A stretch of DNA of 64,000 bases from an uncultured Opitutia bacterium (lineage in GTDB: Bacteria > Verrucomicrobiota > Verrucomicrobiia > Opitutales > Coraliomargaritaceae). The first letter of the stretch is position 1, and each line of letters opens with the position of its first letter. Location: the NCBI GenBank assembly GCA_937136395.1, contig CAKZOI010000022.1:62001-126000 (forward strand), read 5' to 3'. The notes under the pieces were generated by a model, which ran no database searches, was not told the DNA's origin, and saw only the letters and a program-made list of their open reading frames with translations. Below, piece after piece: positions 48,803 through 61,011 of this stretch. The position numbers and the translations under genes were made by a program.

Positions 48803-51800
48803 ATGAAAAAGTTACTGGCTGCTAATCGCAGCGAAATTGCCGTTCGTATTTTCCGTAGCGCGACCGAACTCGGTTGCCAAACAGTCGCCGTATACGCCAA
48901 CGAAGATCGTTTTGGTGTGCACCGTTTTAAAGCTGATGAGGCGTATTTGGTGGGCCAGGGGCTTGGGCCTGTTGCCGCTTATTTAGATATCCCGAGTATT
49001 ATTGATTTAGCTAAAGCGAAAGGCGTGGATTATATTCACCCAGGCTATGGGTTTCTTTCAGAAAATGCCACTTTCGCGAAGGCCTGTGAGGATAACGGCA
49101 TTAATTTTGTGGGACCGAGCGCAAGCCTACTGGGGCGCATGGGAGACAAAATCGAAGCGCGTAAAATTGCCGACGAGGCAAATGTGCCTACCTTACCAGG
49201 GACCCAAGATCCAGTCTCTGATATGAATGAAGCCGTTAAGACAGCCAAGAAGATTGGCTTTCCATTGATTGTGAAAGCTGCCTTTGGTGGCGGTGGCCGC
49301 GGTATGCGTGTGGTGAAGGATCCGAAAGATCTGAAGCCTTTACTTGAAGAGGCACAGGGTGAAGCAGAGCGCTCATTTGGTAATGCATCCGTTTTCATGG
49401 AGCGCTATATTGGACGCGCAAAGCATATTGAAGTGCAGGTCCTTGGCGATAAGCATGGGAATGTCGTGCATCTACATGAGCGTGATTGCTCGGTGCAACG
49501 TCGCCACCAAAAGGTGATCGAGATCGCGCCTTCAATCGGACTTCCCGAAAAAGTGCGCAAAGAGCTCTGCGACGCCGCGGTCAAGATTGCGAAGGCGATC
49601 GGTTATTACAGTGCGGGCACTGTTGAGTTTCTACTGGATCTGGATACCCACGAGTGGTTTTTCATTGAAATGAATCCGCGTATCCAAGTGGAGCATACAG
49701 TCACTGAAGTCATCACAGGTATTGATATTGTGCGCAGTCAGATTCTTATCGCTGAAGGGCACTCCTTGCATGGAAAGGAAATCGGCATCCCGCAACAAGA
49801 CGAAGTGCCTCGCAACGGGGTCGCGATCCAAGCGCGTATCACGACAGAAGATCCTGAGAAGAATTTCGCTCCCGATTACGGTAAAATTGTTAATTACCGA
49901 AGTGCGGCTGGTTTCGGGATCCGCCTAGATGGCGCGATGGGCGACACCGGCGCGGTGATCACTCCTTATTATGATTCGCTTCTAGTGAAGTTGACTGCAT
50001 CTGCACGCACCTTCGAGTTGGCGATTCAACGTATGGACCGTGCACTGCGTGAAATGCGTATACGTGGCGTGAAAACCAATATCCCATTCATTGAGAATGT
50101 GATCCATCACCCGATCTTTAATTCTGGAGAAGCGACCACCACTCTAATTGATACCACTCCTGCGCTGTTTAATTTCAAGCGTCGCCGCGACCGTGCCACC
50201 AAATTACTGAATTTCCTCGGTGAGACGATCGTTAATGGTAACGAGCAGGTGAAAGGGCGCCCGGTGCCACTTATGGATCTGCCGGTGATTTTGCCAGATT
50301 ACGATCCTAAGGCGAAAAAACCAAAAGGCACCAAGGACTATTTGACTGAGCATGGGCCAGAGAAGTTTGCCGACTGGACGCGTAAGCAGAAACGGCTGCT
50401 CGTGACAGATACCACCATGCGCGATGCGCATCAGTCGTTGCTCGCTGCGCGCGTGCGTAGCTATGATCAGTTGATGGTCGCCGATTCGATCGCACAAAAT
50501 GGCCACAATCTTTATAGTTTAGAATGTTGGGGTGGTGCGACCTTCGATACCACCATGCGCTTCTTACATGAGAATCCATTTAAGCGCTTACGTCGTTTGC
50601 GCGAGCGTATCCCAAATGTTTGTTTTCAAATGCTGCTTCGCGGTGCAAATGGCGTCGGCTACTCCAACTATCCGGACAATGTGATTCGTGGCTTCATCAA
50701 GCATTCCGCGGAGTCAGGCATGGATATTTTCCGTGTCTTTGACTCATTGAATTACTTGCCAAACTTGAAGGTCGCGATGAATTCGATTCGCAAGGATACG
50801 AATGCCGTCTGTGAGGCCACGATTTGCTACACGGGCGATATACTAAATCCAGCGCGTGAGAAATATACGCTCGAATATTACGTCAATATGGCGAAAGAAC
50901 TGGAGAAAATGGGTGCCCATATTCTTGCGTTGAAAGATATGTCGGGTCTTTGCCATCCGAATGCCGCTTACAAACTAATTAAAGCGCTTCGCAATGAAGT
51001 TGGATTGCCCGTGCATTTTCACACACATGATTCCAGTGGCATTGCGTCGGCGTCGATTGTCAAAGCTGCGGAGGCGGGCGTCGATGTTGTCGACTTAAGT
51101 GTTTCATCGCTATCTGGGCTGACTGCCCAGCCGAATATGAACTCGATTGCGCATGCGATGCGTAGTGATAAACGTGATACAAAGCTCGATCAGAAGTTCC
51201 TCGACGATCTTTCGATTTACTGGGAGGCCGTCCGTCAATTCTACGAGCCCTTCGATACCAGTCCTAAGTTTGGAAGTGCCGAAGTCTATCGCCACGAAAT
51301 GCCGGGCGGTCAATACACTAACCTACGCGAGCAAGCACGTGCGCTTGGTCTGGGTAAACGTTGGCCAGAAGTCGTCCGTTATTATCATGAAGTCAACGCA
51401 CTCTTGGGCGACATTGTTAAGGTCACCCCGAGTAGTAAAGTTGTTGGCGATCTAGCAATCTTTTTGCTGACCAAAGGAGTGGAGCCGCACGATGTGGTGA
51501 ACTTAGAGCCAGGCACTGCGTTTCCTGAATCAGTGGTCGACATGCTTTCTGGTGGCCTCGGTCAACCGAAGGGTGGCTGGCCGAAGGCTGTGCAAAAAGT
51601 CGTTCTCGGAGATCGCAAGCCAAGTAAGGGGCGTCCAGGTGCTCGTGCTGAGAAGGTCGATCTCGATGTCGCACGCGATGAGGTGAGAGCGATTACGAAA
51701 CGCACGGATGTGCCTGACGATGACCTCTATTCGTATTTGATGTATCCGCAGGTGTTCAAGGACCTCGTCAAGAAAGTTGATCAATACGGGCATGCGCGTG

Positions 51801-52243
51801 TGTTGCCAACACCGACATTTTTCTATGGTTTAAAACCAGGCGAAGAGATCTCTGTAGAAATTGAGGAGGGTAAGACGCTCATTGTTAAACTGATCTATGT
51901 CAGTGATCCGAATGAGGATGGTCAGCGCTCGATAACTTTTGAGCTGAATGGCCGCGCGCGCGAGTGTGTGATTTTAGATAAATCAATTAAGACCGAGACC
52001 AAGCGTCGTGTGAAGGCTGACTCGGCTGATAAAAAACAAGTCGGTGCACCGATACCGGGTATGGTCAGTGCGGTCAGTGCGAGTGTCGGGCAGAAAGTCG
52101 CGAAGGGGGATAAACTCGTTATTCTTGAAGCGATGAAGATGCAGACGACTGTTTACGCGCTCACTGACGGAGTGGTAGATGTCTTAGAAGTTGGCGTGGG
52201 CGACCAGGTCGATAGTAAAGACCTGCTCGTAAAGTTGCGGTAA
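48803..52243 (+). CDS. pyc: Pyruvate carboxylase
   Basis: Encodes 1146 residues, a full-length single-chain enzyme. The biotin carboxylase (about 1-450) shows LLAANRSEIAVRIFRSA, KAAFGGGGRGMRVV, HERDCSVQRRHQKVIEIAPS and EMNPRIQVEHTVTEVITGID. The carboxyltransferase (about 525-960) shows TTMRDAHQSLLAARVR, ECWGGATFDTTMRFLHENP, LALKDMSGLCHPNAA and HTHDSSGIASAS. The biotinyl domain has the attachment site EAMKM (Lys1112). It makes oxaloacetate from pyruvate to replenish the TCA cycle. The gene stands alone and is followed by an inverted repeat. Confidence 0.97.
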   Translation: MKKLLAANRSEIAVRIFRSATELGCQTVAVYANEDRFGVHRFKADEAYLVGQGLGPVAAYLDIPSIIDLAKAKGVDYIHPGYGFLSENATFAKACEDNGINFVGPSASLLGRMGDKIEARKIADEANVPTLPGTQDPVSDMNEAVKTAKKIGFPLIVKAAFGGGGRGMRVVKDPKDLKPLLEEAQGEAERSFGNASVFMERYIGRAKHIEVQVLGDKHGNVVHLHERDCSVQRRHQKVIEIAPSIGLPEKVRKELCDAAVKIAKAIGYYSAGTVEFLLDLDTHEWFFIEMNPRIQVEHTVTEVITGIDIVRSQILIAEGHSLHGKEIGIPQQDEVPRNGVAIQARITTEDPEKNFAPDYGKIVNYRSAAGFGIRLDGAMGDTGAVITPYYDSLLVKLTASARTFELAIQRMDRALREMRIRGVKTNIPFIENVIHHPIFNSGEATTTLIDTTPALFNFKRRRDRATKLLNFLGETIVNGNEQVKGRPVPLMDLPVILPDYDPKAKKPKGTKDYLTEHGPEKFADWTRKQKRLLVTDTTMRDAHQSLLAARVRSYDQLMVADSIAQNGHNLYSLECWGGATFDTTMRFLHENPFKRLRRLRERIPNVCFQMLLRGANGVGYSNYPDNVIRGFIKHSAESGMDIFRVFDSLNYLPNLKVAMNSIRKDTNAVCEATICYTGDILNPAREKYTLEYYVNMAKELEKMGAHILALKDMSGLCHPNAAYKLIKALRNEVGLPVHFHTHDSSGIASASIVKAAEAGVDVVDLSVSSLSGLTAQPNMNSIAHAMRSDKRDTKLDQKFLDDLSIYWEAVRQFYEPFDTSPKFGSAEVYRHEMPGGQYTNLREQARALGLGKRWPEVVRYYHEVNALLGDIVKVTPSSKVVGDLAIFLLTKGVEPHDVVNLEPGTAFPESVVDMLSGGLGQPKGGWPKAVQKVVLGDRKPSKGRPGARAEKVDLDVARDEVRAITKRTDVPDDDLYSYLMYPQVFKDLVKKVDQYGHARVLPTPTFFYGLKPGEEISVEIEEGKTLIVKLIYVSDPNEDGQRSITFELNGRARECVILDKSIKTETKRRVKADSADKKQVGAPIPGMVSAVSASVGQKVAKGDKLVILEAMKMQTTVYALTDGVVDVLEVGVGDQVDSKDLLVKLR

Positions 52244-52248
52244 TATTT

Positions 52249-52323
52249 GTGGCGTGTCGCTTTGGCAAATGAATCCTGTTTCAATAGAAGTAGTAACCAA
52301 CGTTTGCTAAAGCTGCATGCCAC
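52249..52323. repeat. Inverted-repeat element related to the 45644 copy
   Basis: The left end GTGGCGTGTCGCTTTGGC and the right end CGTTTGCTAAAGCTGCATGC are imperfect reverse complements. The right end differs from the 45696 arm at 2 of 23 bases, and the left at 5 of 23. The centre shares TGTTTCAA with the inverted centre of the first copy. The element fills the space between the pyc and sua5 stop codons. Confidence 0.75.
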
Positions 52324-52325
52324 GC

Positions 52326-53327
52326 TTACTTTGCCGCCGCTCGGTGTAAGCGATCATTGATGGCTTTGCCGATGCCTGTCGGTGCCGAGAGCTCGATGTG
52401 CAGTTCTGTGTAGCCTTGCTGGTCGAGGCGTTGTATCAATTCGAAGAGGTTGTGGGCGACCGTCTCCGTATTGCCATCTTCGGATAGCCAGTAGGCGTGT
52501 TTAGCTATGGGTTCGAAGAGCGGCTTCGCATTAAAGATAATCGCACAATTTTCATGCACTGCGATGTCCGACAAGTTGGAGGGGGCAGTGCCTAGTTCGA
52601 ACAGATGCACTTTCGCCCGCGGGCTGTAGTGTTGGGTGAGTTGTCCTGGGGCGACTTGTGCTTTCTTATCGCTGGAGCCGAATGTGTGGTCGGCGAGGTC
52701 GCGACCGAGTGTGTCGCTCAGTGCTTCCTGTGTGACTGGGCCATGACGTAAAATTGACGGATTTTCAGGGTCTCGTAAGTCCACGATCGTGGATTCAAGT
52801 CCGAAGGAACAGGGGCCACCGTCGAGCACTGCGGAGATGCGCTCGCCAAGTGTGTTGTGCACATGCTTGGCAAGTGTTGGGCTGACGTAGCCGAATGGAT
52901 TTGCACTAGGTGCAGCGAGCGGGAAATCGAGACGTTGGAGCACCGCTCGAAATATTGGGTGCTGTGGCACGCGGATCGCCACGCTGGGCAGACCTGCAGT
53001 GACGATGTTGGGAATACTGTCATTTTTGTTCACAACCATCGTGAGTGGACCTGGCCAGAACTTGGCAGCGAGCGTCTCGACGGCAGCGTTGACTTCAACG
53101 TGCTTGATGGCGCCAGCTACATCCGCGAAGTGCACGATCAAGGGGTCGATCAAGGGGCGCCCTTTGACGCTAAAGATTTTACGTGCGCTATCTTCAGAGA
53201 GCCCATTGCCAGCAAGCCCATAGACCGTCTCTGTCGGCATACCAACGACTTCGCCGTCGCGCAGATATTGGGCACAAATATCGAGGGCGTTCTCGGTGGG
53301 TTCGTAAATGGTGCAGCGATTGGGCAT
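52326..53327 (-). CDS. tsaC: L-threonylcarbamoyladenylate synthase
   Basis: Encodes 333 residues, the long Sua5 form with a C-terminal domain. The YrdC domain has VVGMPTETVYGLAGNGLSED, KIFSVKGRPLIDPLIVHFAD, FWPGPLTMVV, VAIRVPQHPIF, PLAAPSANPFGYVSPT and ISAVLDGGPCSFGLESTIVDL. The C-terminal Sua5 domain has APGQLTQHYSPRAKVHLFELG. It makes threonylcarbamoyl-AMP for tRNA t6A37 modification. It could also be named sua5. Confidence 0.93.
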   Translation of the reverse strand: MPNRCTIYEPTENALDICAQYLRDGEVVGMPTETVYGLAGNGLSEDSARKIFSVKGRPLIDPLIVHFADVAGAIKHVEVNAAVETLAAKFWPGPLTMVVNKNDSIPNIVTAGLPSVAIRVPQHPIFRAVLQRLDFPLAAPSANPFGYVSPTLAKHVHNTLGERISAVLDGGPCSFGLESTIVDLRDPENPSILRHGPVTQEALSDTLGRDLADHTFGSSDKKAQVAPGQLTQHYSPRAKVHLFELGTAPSNLSDIAVHENCAIIFNAKPLFEPIAKHAYWLSEDGNTETVAHNLFELIQRLDQQGYTELHIELSAPTGIGKAINDRLHRAAAK

Positions 53328-53347
53328 GTGGAGCTTGGTGTGTAGCT

Positions 53348-53380
53348 ATAAAAAATCCTTCCCCGAAAAAGGGAAGGATT
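53348..53380 (-). terminator. Rho-independent terminator of rpsR
   Basis: On the minus strand AATCCTTCCC pairs with GGGAAGGATT around a 7-base loop and is followed by T's. It lies about 30 bases after the rpsR stop codon. Confidence 0.88.
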
Positions 53381-53407
53381 GAAAATACCTATTCAGTAAG
53401 GTGAGGC

Positions 53408-53605
53408 TTACTGCATTGTCAGCATGTTACGACCCTGCTTGATGAGTTTCGTGATGTGACGCTGATGTTTTGCGGAAAGTCCTGTGTCCTTACGTGGAAG
53501 GATCTTGCCCGTTTCTGTGACGAAGCGGGAAAGTAGCTCCACATCGTTGAACGTGTAGTCCATCGGGTTGCGGGAGCGATTAAGTGGTTTGTTCTCTGTG
53601 CTCAT
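53408..53605 (-). CDS. rpsR: 30S ribosomal protein S18
   Basis: Encodes 65 residues from ATG 53605. The frame is open to 53683, but the protein normally starts with a short N-terminus. The core [45 protein letters not shown] is the S18 fold. It has no Cys, so it is zinc-independent. In many bacteria rpsR sits with rpsF and rplI, whereas here it stands alone with its own terminator. Confidence 0.93.
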   Translation of the reverse strand: MSTENKPLNRSRNPMDYTFNDVELLSRFVTETGKILPRKDTGLSAKHQRHITKLIKQGRNMLTMQ

Positions 53606-53765
53606 GAAGGGCGGGAAAGTAGGTGTTTTGTAAAGGGGTGCAAGTAAAAATTTAGCACTTTTTGCCTTATTACGATTCTGCATAGTTGCTGCTCGGTAGG
53701 GAATTGGCTAGGAAGCGCCGTGCTTTCCTCCATTTCGCGTTTTTCGTAGTCAGAATGACGCGCTG

Positions 53766-55883
53766 CTACTCGTTATGCGCTTTCACTACTTCTAAAAACG
53801 CTGGCAACACGGATTTCATCTTTGCGGGGCCGATTCCTTTGATTGCAAGTGCCTCAGCGGTCGTCTTTGGCTGTTGGTTGGCTAGTTCCACGAGCACGAA
53901 ATTCGGGAAAATGGTATAGGCAGGTTTACCACTCTGGGCTGCCATCTGAGCGCGTAGGGCGCTCAGTTTCTCGTAAAGCTCGGGTGATTTTGTCGCGTCT
54001 GCTGGATTGCCGTTCTTCGATCTGGACTTCGATTGAGTCGATATCGCACCTGCTGTGCGGTCGGGGAGTTCCAGTTCGACCTGAGCTCGGCCGCTCATCA
54101 CCTCGCCGCCGAGCTCGGTTAATGTCAGTAGTGGGTAGTTGCCTTCCATTACGGTTTGCACCAGTCCGCCGTCTTCCAGTGCAGTGAACAGGGCATCCAC
54201 ATAGACACTGCCTTCACACTTTAGTAGCCCGTAGGTAGTGAGGCGGTCGAGCCCTGCATCTAGAATCGGTGCTGCTTGGCTGCCGAGCAGGCATTGTATG
54301 ATCTTTCGTTTACCAAAGCCCGCGCCCCAAGGCTCGTTAGGGCGCTTATTTGACATGCGGGCGACACCACTCAGAGCCTTGCGCACGATTGTGTTTTCGT
54401 CGCCACTTAAGGCGCGAGCACTATGTTGTTTCCGGTTTTGGCAACCATCACAGCGACCGCAGTTCTTGGAGTTGCGTTCGCCAAAGTAGTCGAGGATCCA
54501 TTTTTGACGACAGGTTTTGGCGTAGGCAAAATTGATTACAGACTTTAGGCGTGCTTCGTCGCGCGCGGCTTTTTCGGCTAGCGCAGGGCCGTCTAGTGGC
54601 AAGTCGCGGCCAGATTTGCCGAGTTGTAGAATACGTGTTCCTTTCATGCGCTGACCTGGGATGTCGTAGCGCTCGATCCATTTGTGACGTCCAAGTATCG
54701 ACAGCGCGGTGCTGACCGCCATTGGGTTTACTTTATCCTCCATCCGTTCGACGAGTTGATCGACAGGCAGGTGCACTTCGTGGTTCTCGTCACTTTGCGC
54801 GCAGAGTTGATCAAACACGGCTGCGATCAACGCTTTGCCTGGATTGGCGCCTTCGATAAAGAAGTCCTGCACGCGTTTGTCTGCATAGGAAAACAGCATT
54901 TCGCAGACCGACGGCTGACCATCACGACCCGCACGACCCCCTTCTTGGTAGTAGGCCTCCACGCTGCCGGGCATTTCATAGTGGCAGACGAAGCGTATAT
55001 CCGAGCGGTCGATGCCCATGCCGAACGCATTGGTCGCCACGACCACGTTGGCCTTGCGGCTCATAAACACATCTTGAGCTTCGCTACGTTCGCGATCGCT
55101 CAGTCCTCCGTGATAGCGGATGATTGAACCCGCGATGCACTCGATCTTGTGAGCGACATTATCCACAGATTTGCGAGTAGCGCAGTAAATAATACCAGTC
55201 TTATGCTCCTTAACGAGCTTCTCGATGGCATCAAGCTTGTCGTTCTCGGTTGCGGATGAGCGCACGCGAAAGCTTAAATTCTCACGAGCAAATCCAGCGA
55301 CGAACTCAGCGGGCTCGCGCATTTCAAGGGTCTGCATGATATCGCTCTGCACATCGGGAGTGGCGGTCGCAGTCAGCGCCACACAGGGTGGGTTGCCAAT
55401 CGCTTTACGCGCTTCACCCAGTCGCATATAGTCGGGACGGAAGTCATGCCCCCATTGTGAAAGACAGTGCGCTTCGTCGATCGCCATTAGGCTGATTGCA
55501 TCTTTGGGCAGGGCATTGAGAAAGGCCTTGGAGCGGAAACGCTCGGGCGCGACATAGACCAGCTTTAGTTTTCGTTCGCGGATTGCATCGAGCACCTCGC
55601 GCTGTTCATCCAGTGATAGGGAACTGTTGAGGAGCCCCGCAGGAAGTCCGCGTGCCTTCAACGCGTCGACTTGGTCTTTCATCAATGCGATCAATGGCGA
55701 TACCACGAGAGTCACCCCTGGTAGCAGTAGTGCCGGAAGCTGAAAGCAGAGGCTTTTTCCGCCTCCGGTTGGCATCACTACCAAGGTGTCTTTTTGGTCG
55801 AGCACGGACTGTATGATCGAGCGCTGAGGCTCTCGAAAGGAAGGCATCCCGAAATACTTCTGTAGTGCGTCTTCTGGTGTCAT
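53766..55883 (-). CDS. recQ: ATP-dependent DNA helicase RecQ
   Basis: Encodes 705 residues. Motifs are MPTGGGKSLCFQLPALL (Walker A), DEAHCLSQWGHDFRPDY (DEAH and aromatic-rich loop), ALTATATP, NAFGMGIDRSDIRFVCHYEMPGS and QEGGRAGRDGQ. The zinc-binding region has CRQKWILDYFGE and CGRCDGC, then a winged-helix RQC and a C-terminal HRDC-like domain (LRAQMAAQSGKPAYTIF). It unwinds DNA 3' to 5' in recombination and repair. The linker between RQC and HRDC is Ser/Lys-rich. Confidence 0.96.
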   Translation of the reverse strand: MTPEDALQKYFGMPSFREPQRSIIQSVLDQKDTLVVMPTGGGKSLCFQLPALLLPGVTLVVSPLIALMKDQVDALKARGLPAGLLNSSLSLDEQREVLDAIRERKLKLVYVAPERFRSKAFLNALPKDAISLMAIDEAHCLSQWGHDFRPDYMRLGEARKAIGNPPCVALTATATPDVQSDIMQTLEMREPAEFVAGFARENLSFRVRSSATENDKLDAIEKLVKEHKTGIIYCATRKSVDNVAHKIECIAGSIIRYHGGLSDRERSEAQDVFMSRKANVVVATNAFGMGIDRSDIRFVCHYEMPGSVEAYYQEGGRAGRDGQPSVCEMLFSYADKRVQDFFIEGANPGKALIAAVFDQLCAQSDENHEVHLPVDQLVERMEDKVNPMAVSTALSILGRHKWIERYDIPGQRMKGTRILQLGKSGRDLPLDGPALAEKAARDEARLKSVINFAYAKTCRQKWILDYFGERNSKNCGRCDGCQNRKQHSARALSGDENTIVRKALSGVARMSNKRPNEPWGAGFGKRKIIQCLLGSQAAPILDAGLDRLTTYGLLKCEGSVYVDALFTALEDGGLVQTVMEGNYPLLTLTELGGEVMSGRAQVELELPDRTAGAISTQSKSRSKNGNPADATKSPELYEKLSALRAQMAAQSGKPAYTIFPNFVLVELANQQPKTTAEALAIKGIGPAKMKSVLPAFLEVVKAHNE

Positions 55884-56100
55884 TTCCCTTAAATGTGCAA
55901 ATGTTCACCTGTTTGCCAAGCAAAAGCGCAGCTTAGCTGTGTTCTGGGTCTTAATCTTAATTATACTCCTAATCTTAATCCCATTCCCGACGTTGAGATT
56001 ACGGTTAAGAGTAGGATTAGGACTAAGACTATAAAAAACCGTCTCGACAAAACGCCTCAGACTGAAACCCTTCTCGCTTCACTGAATTTACAGGACGATC

Positions 56101-57141
56101 ATGCAAGAACAACTAACAGCCATCGTAGCCGGCGTGCGGGAAAACGCACCGAACATCCAAAAGCGTGCCGAGTTTGAAGCCTATAAGGCGACGATCTCCG
56201 GTCCCAAAGGTTCCCTGACCGATGTCATGAAGGGCATGGGCAAAGTGCCCAAGGAAGACAAGCCAGCCATGGGTAAGGCGATCAACGAAGCGAAGAAGGC
56301 CGTCGAAGCTGCCTTTGCCGAAGTGATCGAGCGCCTCGAAGCCGCTGAACTTGCCGCCAAGCTCGGTCCCGCTATCGACCCGAGCCTCCCAAGTCCGGAT
56401 TCCGTTCGTGGCACATTACACCCGATCGCTCAGGTGCGTGAAGAAATGGTCAATCTATTTCGTCGCATCGGGTTTTCCGTTGCCGAAGCGACCGAGGTCG
56501 AGACTGAGCATTACTGCTTCGACGCACTCAACATCCCTAGCGATCACCCCGCACGCGACATGCAAGACTCTTATTATTTACCCGACGATTTGACGGTCAA
56601 CAACGTCAGCAAAGAGAACGACGAGAAGTATTTGCTCCGCACCCACACTTCGACCGTGCAGATCCGCACCATGTTGAAGGAGAAGCCTCCGATCCGTATC
56701 GTGGCACCGGGTCGTTGCTTCCGCCGTGACACACCCGACGCAACACACAGTGCCAACTTCCACCAGATCGAAGGTCTCTATGTTGACAAGAACGTCACGC
56801 TGCTCGACCTCAAAGCGACACTTGATCATTTTGTGAAAACGATTTTTGGACCGAAGGCAAAGACACGTCTGCGCCCGAGCTTCTTCCCATTCACCGAACC
56901 GAGTTTTGAGATGGATTTCTTCTCACCCGACCTCGGCAAGCTCAGCAACAAATGGCTCGAGATCATGGGTTGCGGCATGGTTGATCCTAAGGTTTTCAAG
57001 GCCGTAGGCATCGATCCCGAAGTCTACACCGGCTATGCATTCGGTATGGGCATCGAGCGCATCGCCATGATCCTGCAAGGCGTCGACGACATCCGCTACT
57101 ATTACCAAAACGACGTCCGCTTCCTAAAGCAGTTCGCATAA
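56101..57141 (+). CDS. pheS: Phenylalanine-tRNA ligase, alpha subunit
   Basis: Encodes 346 residues. A coiled-coil N-terminus (residues 1-90) is followed by the class II catalytic core: HPIAQVREEMVNLFRRIGFSVAEATEVETEHYCFDALNIP, HPARDMQDSYYL, LLRTHTSTVQIRTM, GRCFRRDTPDATHSANFHQIEGL, FFPFTEPSFEMDF and the motif 3 GFGMGIERIAM variant. It charges tRNA-Phe together with PheT, whose gene follows 120 bases later. Confidence 0.97.
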   Translation: MQEQLTAIVAGVRENAPNIQKRAEFEAYKATISGPKGSLTDVMKGMGKVPKEDKPAMGKAINEAKKAVEAAFAEVIERLEAAELAAKLGPAIDPSLPSPDSVRGTLHPIAQVREEMVNLFRRIGFSVAEATEVETEHYCFDALNIPSDHPARDMQDSYYLPDDLTVNNVSKENDEKYLLRTHTSTVQIRTMLKEKPPIRIVAPGRCFRRDTPDATHSANFHQIEGLYVDKNVTLLDLKATLDHFVKTIFGPKAKTRLRPSFFPFTEPSFEMDFFSPDLGKLSNKWLEIMGCGMVDPKVFKAVGIDPEVYTGYAFGMGIERIAMILQGVDDIRYYYQNDVRFLKQFA

Positions 57142-57154
57142 TACGACGTTATAG

Positions 57155-57241
57155 AAACCACGAATTAACACGAATGCACACGAATCAATTATCCACGCAT
57201 CTTTAAGAATTCGTGTTTATTCGTGTCCATTCGTGGTTCCA
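57155..57241. repeat. CACGAAT-type inverted repeat
   Basis: Left block ACCACGAATTAACACGAATGCACACGAA and right block TTCGTGTTTATTCGTGTCCATTCGTGGT are imperfect reverse complements in the pheS-pheT gap. Each holds three CACGAA units. Such repeats are scattered in intergenic regions of Verrucomicrobiota and other PVC bacteria, as I recall. The hairpin could affect pheT expression but has no T-run. Confidence 0.7.
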
Positions 57242-57256
57242 AAATTTAGAATTACT

Positions 57257-59721
<2,465 letters not shown>

Positions 59722-59901
59722 TGGAGGGCGGTGCTCCGTCACCGCCATACGTCTCCTATGCCTTGTGCGGTCTTTCATAGCAGAGGACGCGGAGAGACTA
59801 AATGCTCACTCATCTATCCATTCTCAAGCGGAGTCTGCCGAGTGTGCGTGCTGAATCGCTCGTTGACTGTATGGTTTATACGTTAATAAATTAGCTATAA
59901 A

Positions 59902-60888
59902 ATGATTTCTTGGGGTATAATTGGGTGCGGTGATGTCGCAGAGGTGAAGAGTGGGCCTGCTTTTCAGATTACTGAAGGTTCGGAGCTCGTCGCAGTTATG
60001 CGACGTGATGCTGTAAAAGCAGCTGACTTCGCTCGCCGACATGGTGTGCCATACTGGTATGCGAATGCTGAGCAACTGCTCGCAAATGATGCGATCAATG
60101 CAGTTTACATTGCGACACCTCCATCAACACATTTTTACTATACCGAGCGAGCGCTCGCTGCGGGCAAAAATGTTTATTTAGAAAAGCCGATGGCTTTAAA
60201 CTTAGCTGAAGCGGATGCTATCTGTGCTATGGCAGAACGCTACCCAACATCTTTGACGGTGGCTCATTACCGTCGTTATCTACCTGCCTTTATTCTTGTT
60301 AAAGAGTTGTTGGAGAGTGGTGCAATTGGAGTGCCCCGCAGTGCTACAATTGAAATCCTTCAGGCTCAGAATAATCCATCGATTATTGCAAATTCCGAAG
60401 ATAACTGGCGCGTGGACCCTGCGGTGTCTGGTGGTGGTTTATTTTATGATATCGCTCCACATCAAATTGATTTGATGACTCAGTATTTTGGCTCAATACG
60501 CAGTGCTAGTGGAGCGTCTTATAATCAAACTAAAATAAATGCGTGTCCGGATTATACACAGGGGAGCATTGAATTTGAAAACGGGATGATCTTTAATGGT
60601 GTGTGGGCATTTAACGTTTCTGAAGCCTCTAGCTGTGAGCGCTGTATGATCCATGGAAGTGCTGGCCGTATTGAGTTTTCATTTTATGGCAGTGAGGTAA
60701 TTTTGCAGCAAGGTGAAGCGTCTAAGACATACCATTTTGAGGCAGAGAAGCATGTGCAGCGACCGATGGTCGAAGCGGTGGTGCGGTATTTTTCGGGAGA
60801 CCAGAATCATAATCCATGTAGTGCGGCGGAAGCTCGTATTGTCGCTAGTGTGATGGAAGCTTTTTCGGTTACTCCAGAAAACCTGTAG
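59902..60888 (+). CDS. Gfo/Idh/MocA-family oxidoreductase, cytoplasmic
   Basis: Encodes 328 residues without a signal. The Rossmann motif is WGIIGCGDVAEVKSGPAF, followed by YIATPPSTHFYYTERAL and the EKP motif in NVYLEKPMALN, then WRVDPAVSGGGLFYDIAPHQIDLM in the substrate domain. It oxidises or reduces a sugar with NAD(P). The 16-residue C-terminal end has no export signal. It is not the same type as the Tat-exported member at 167. Neighbours are two aldo/keto reductases, suggesting sugar/aldehyde metabolism. Confidence 0.9.
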   Translation: MISWGIIGCGDVAEVKSGPAFQITEGSELVAVMRRDAVKAADFARRHGVPYWYANAEQLLANDAINAVYIATPPSTHFYYTERALAAGKNVYLEKPMALNLAEADAICAMAERYPTSLTVAHYRRYLPAFILVKELLESGAIGVPRSATIEILQAQNNPSIIANSEDNWRVDPAVSGGGLFYDIAPHQIDLMTQYFGSIRSASGASYNQTKINACPDYTQGSIEFENGMIFNGVWAFNVSEASSCERCMIHGSAGRIEFSFYGSEVILQQGEASKTYHFEAEKHVQRPMVEAVVRYFSGDQNHNPCSAAEARIVASVMEAFSVTPENL

Positions 60889-61011
60889 TGCTCATTGGGT
60901 AGAATCGATTGCTCGACTGTGCTATCTCGCCATTTCATTCGAGCTAGCTGAGTTCATAGTTCTAACGCACTCTCTGTTGTGAAATTTTCAGACCTTGGCT
61001 AGAAATTACAG

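Noticed and set aside
57155-57241. CRISPR array
   Set aside because: The CACGAA units are short, closely spaced and arranged as an inverted repeat, without 30-40-base unique spacers or cas genes.
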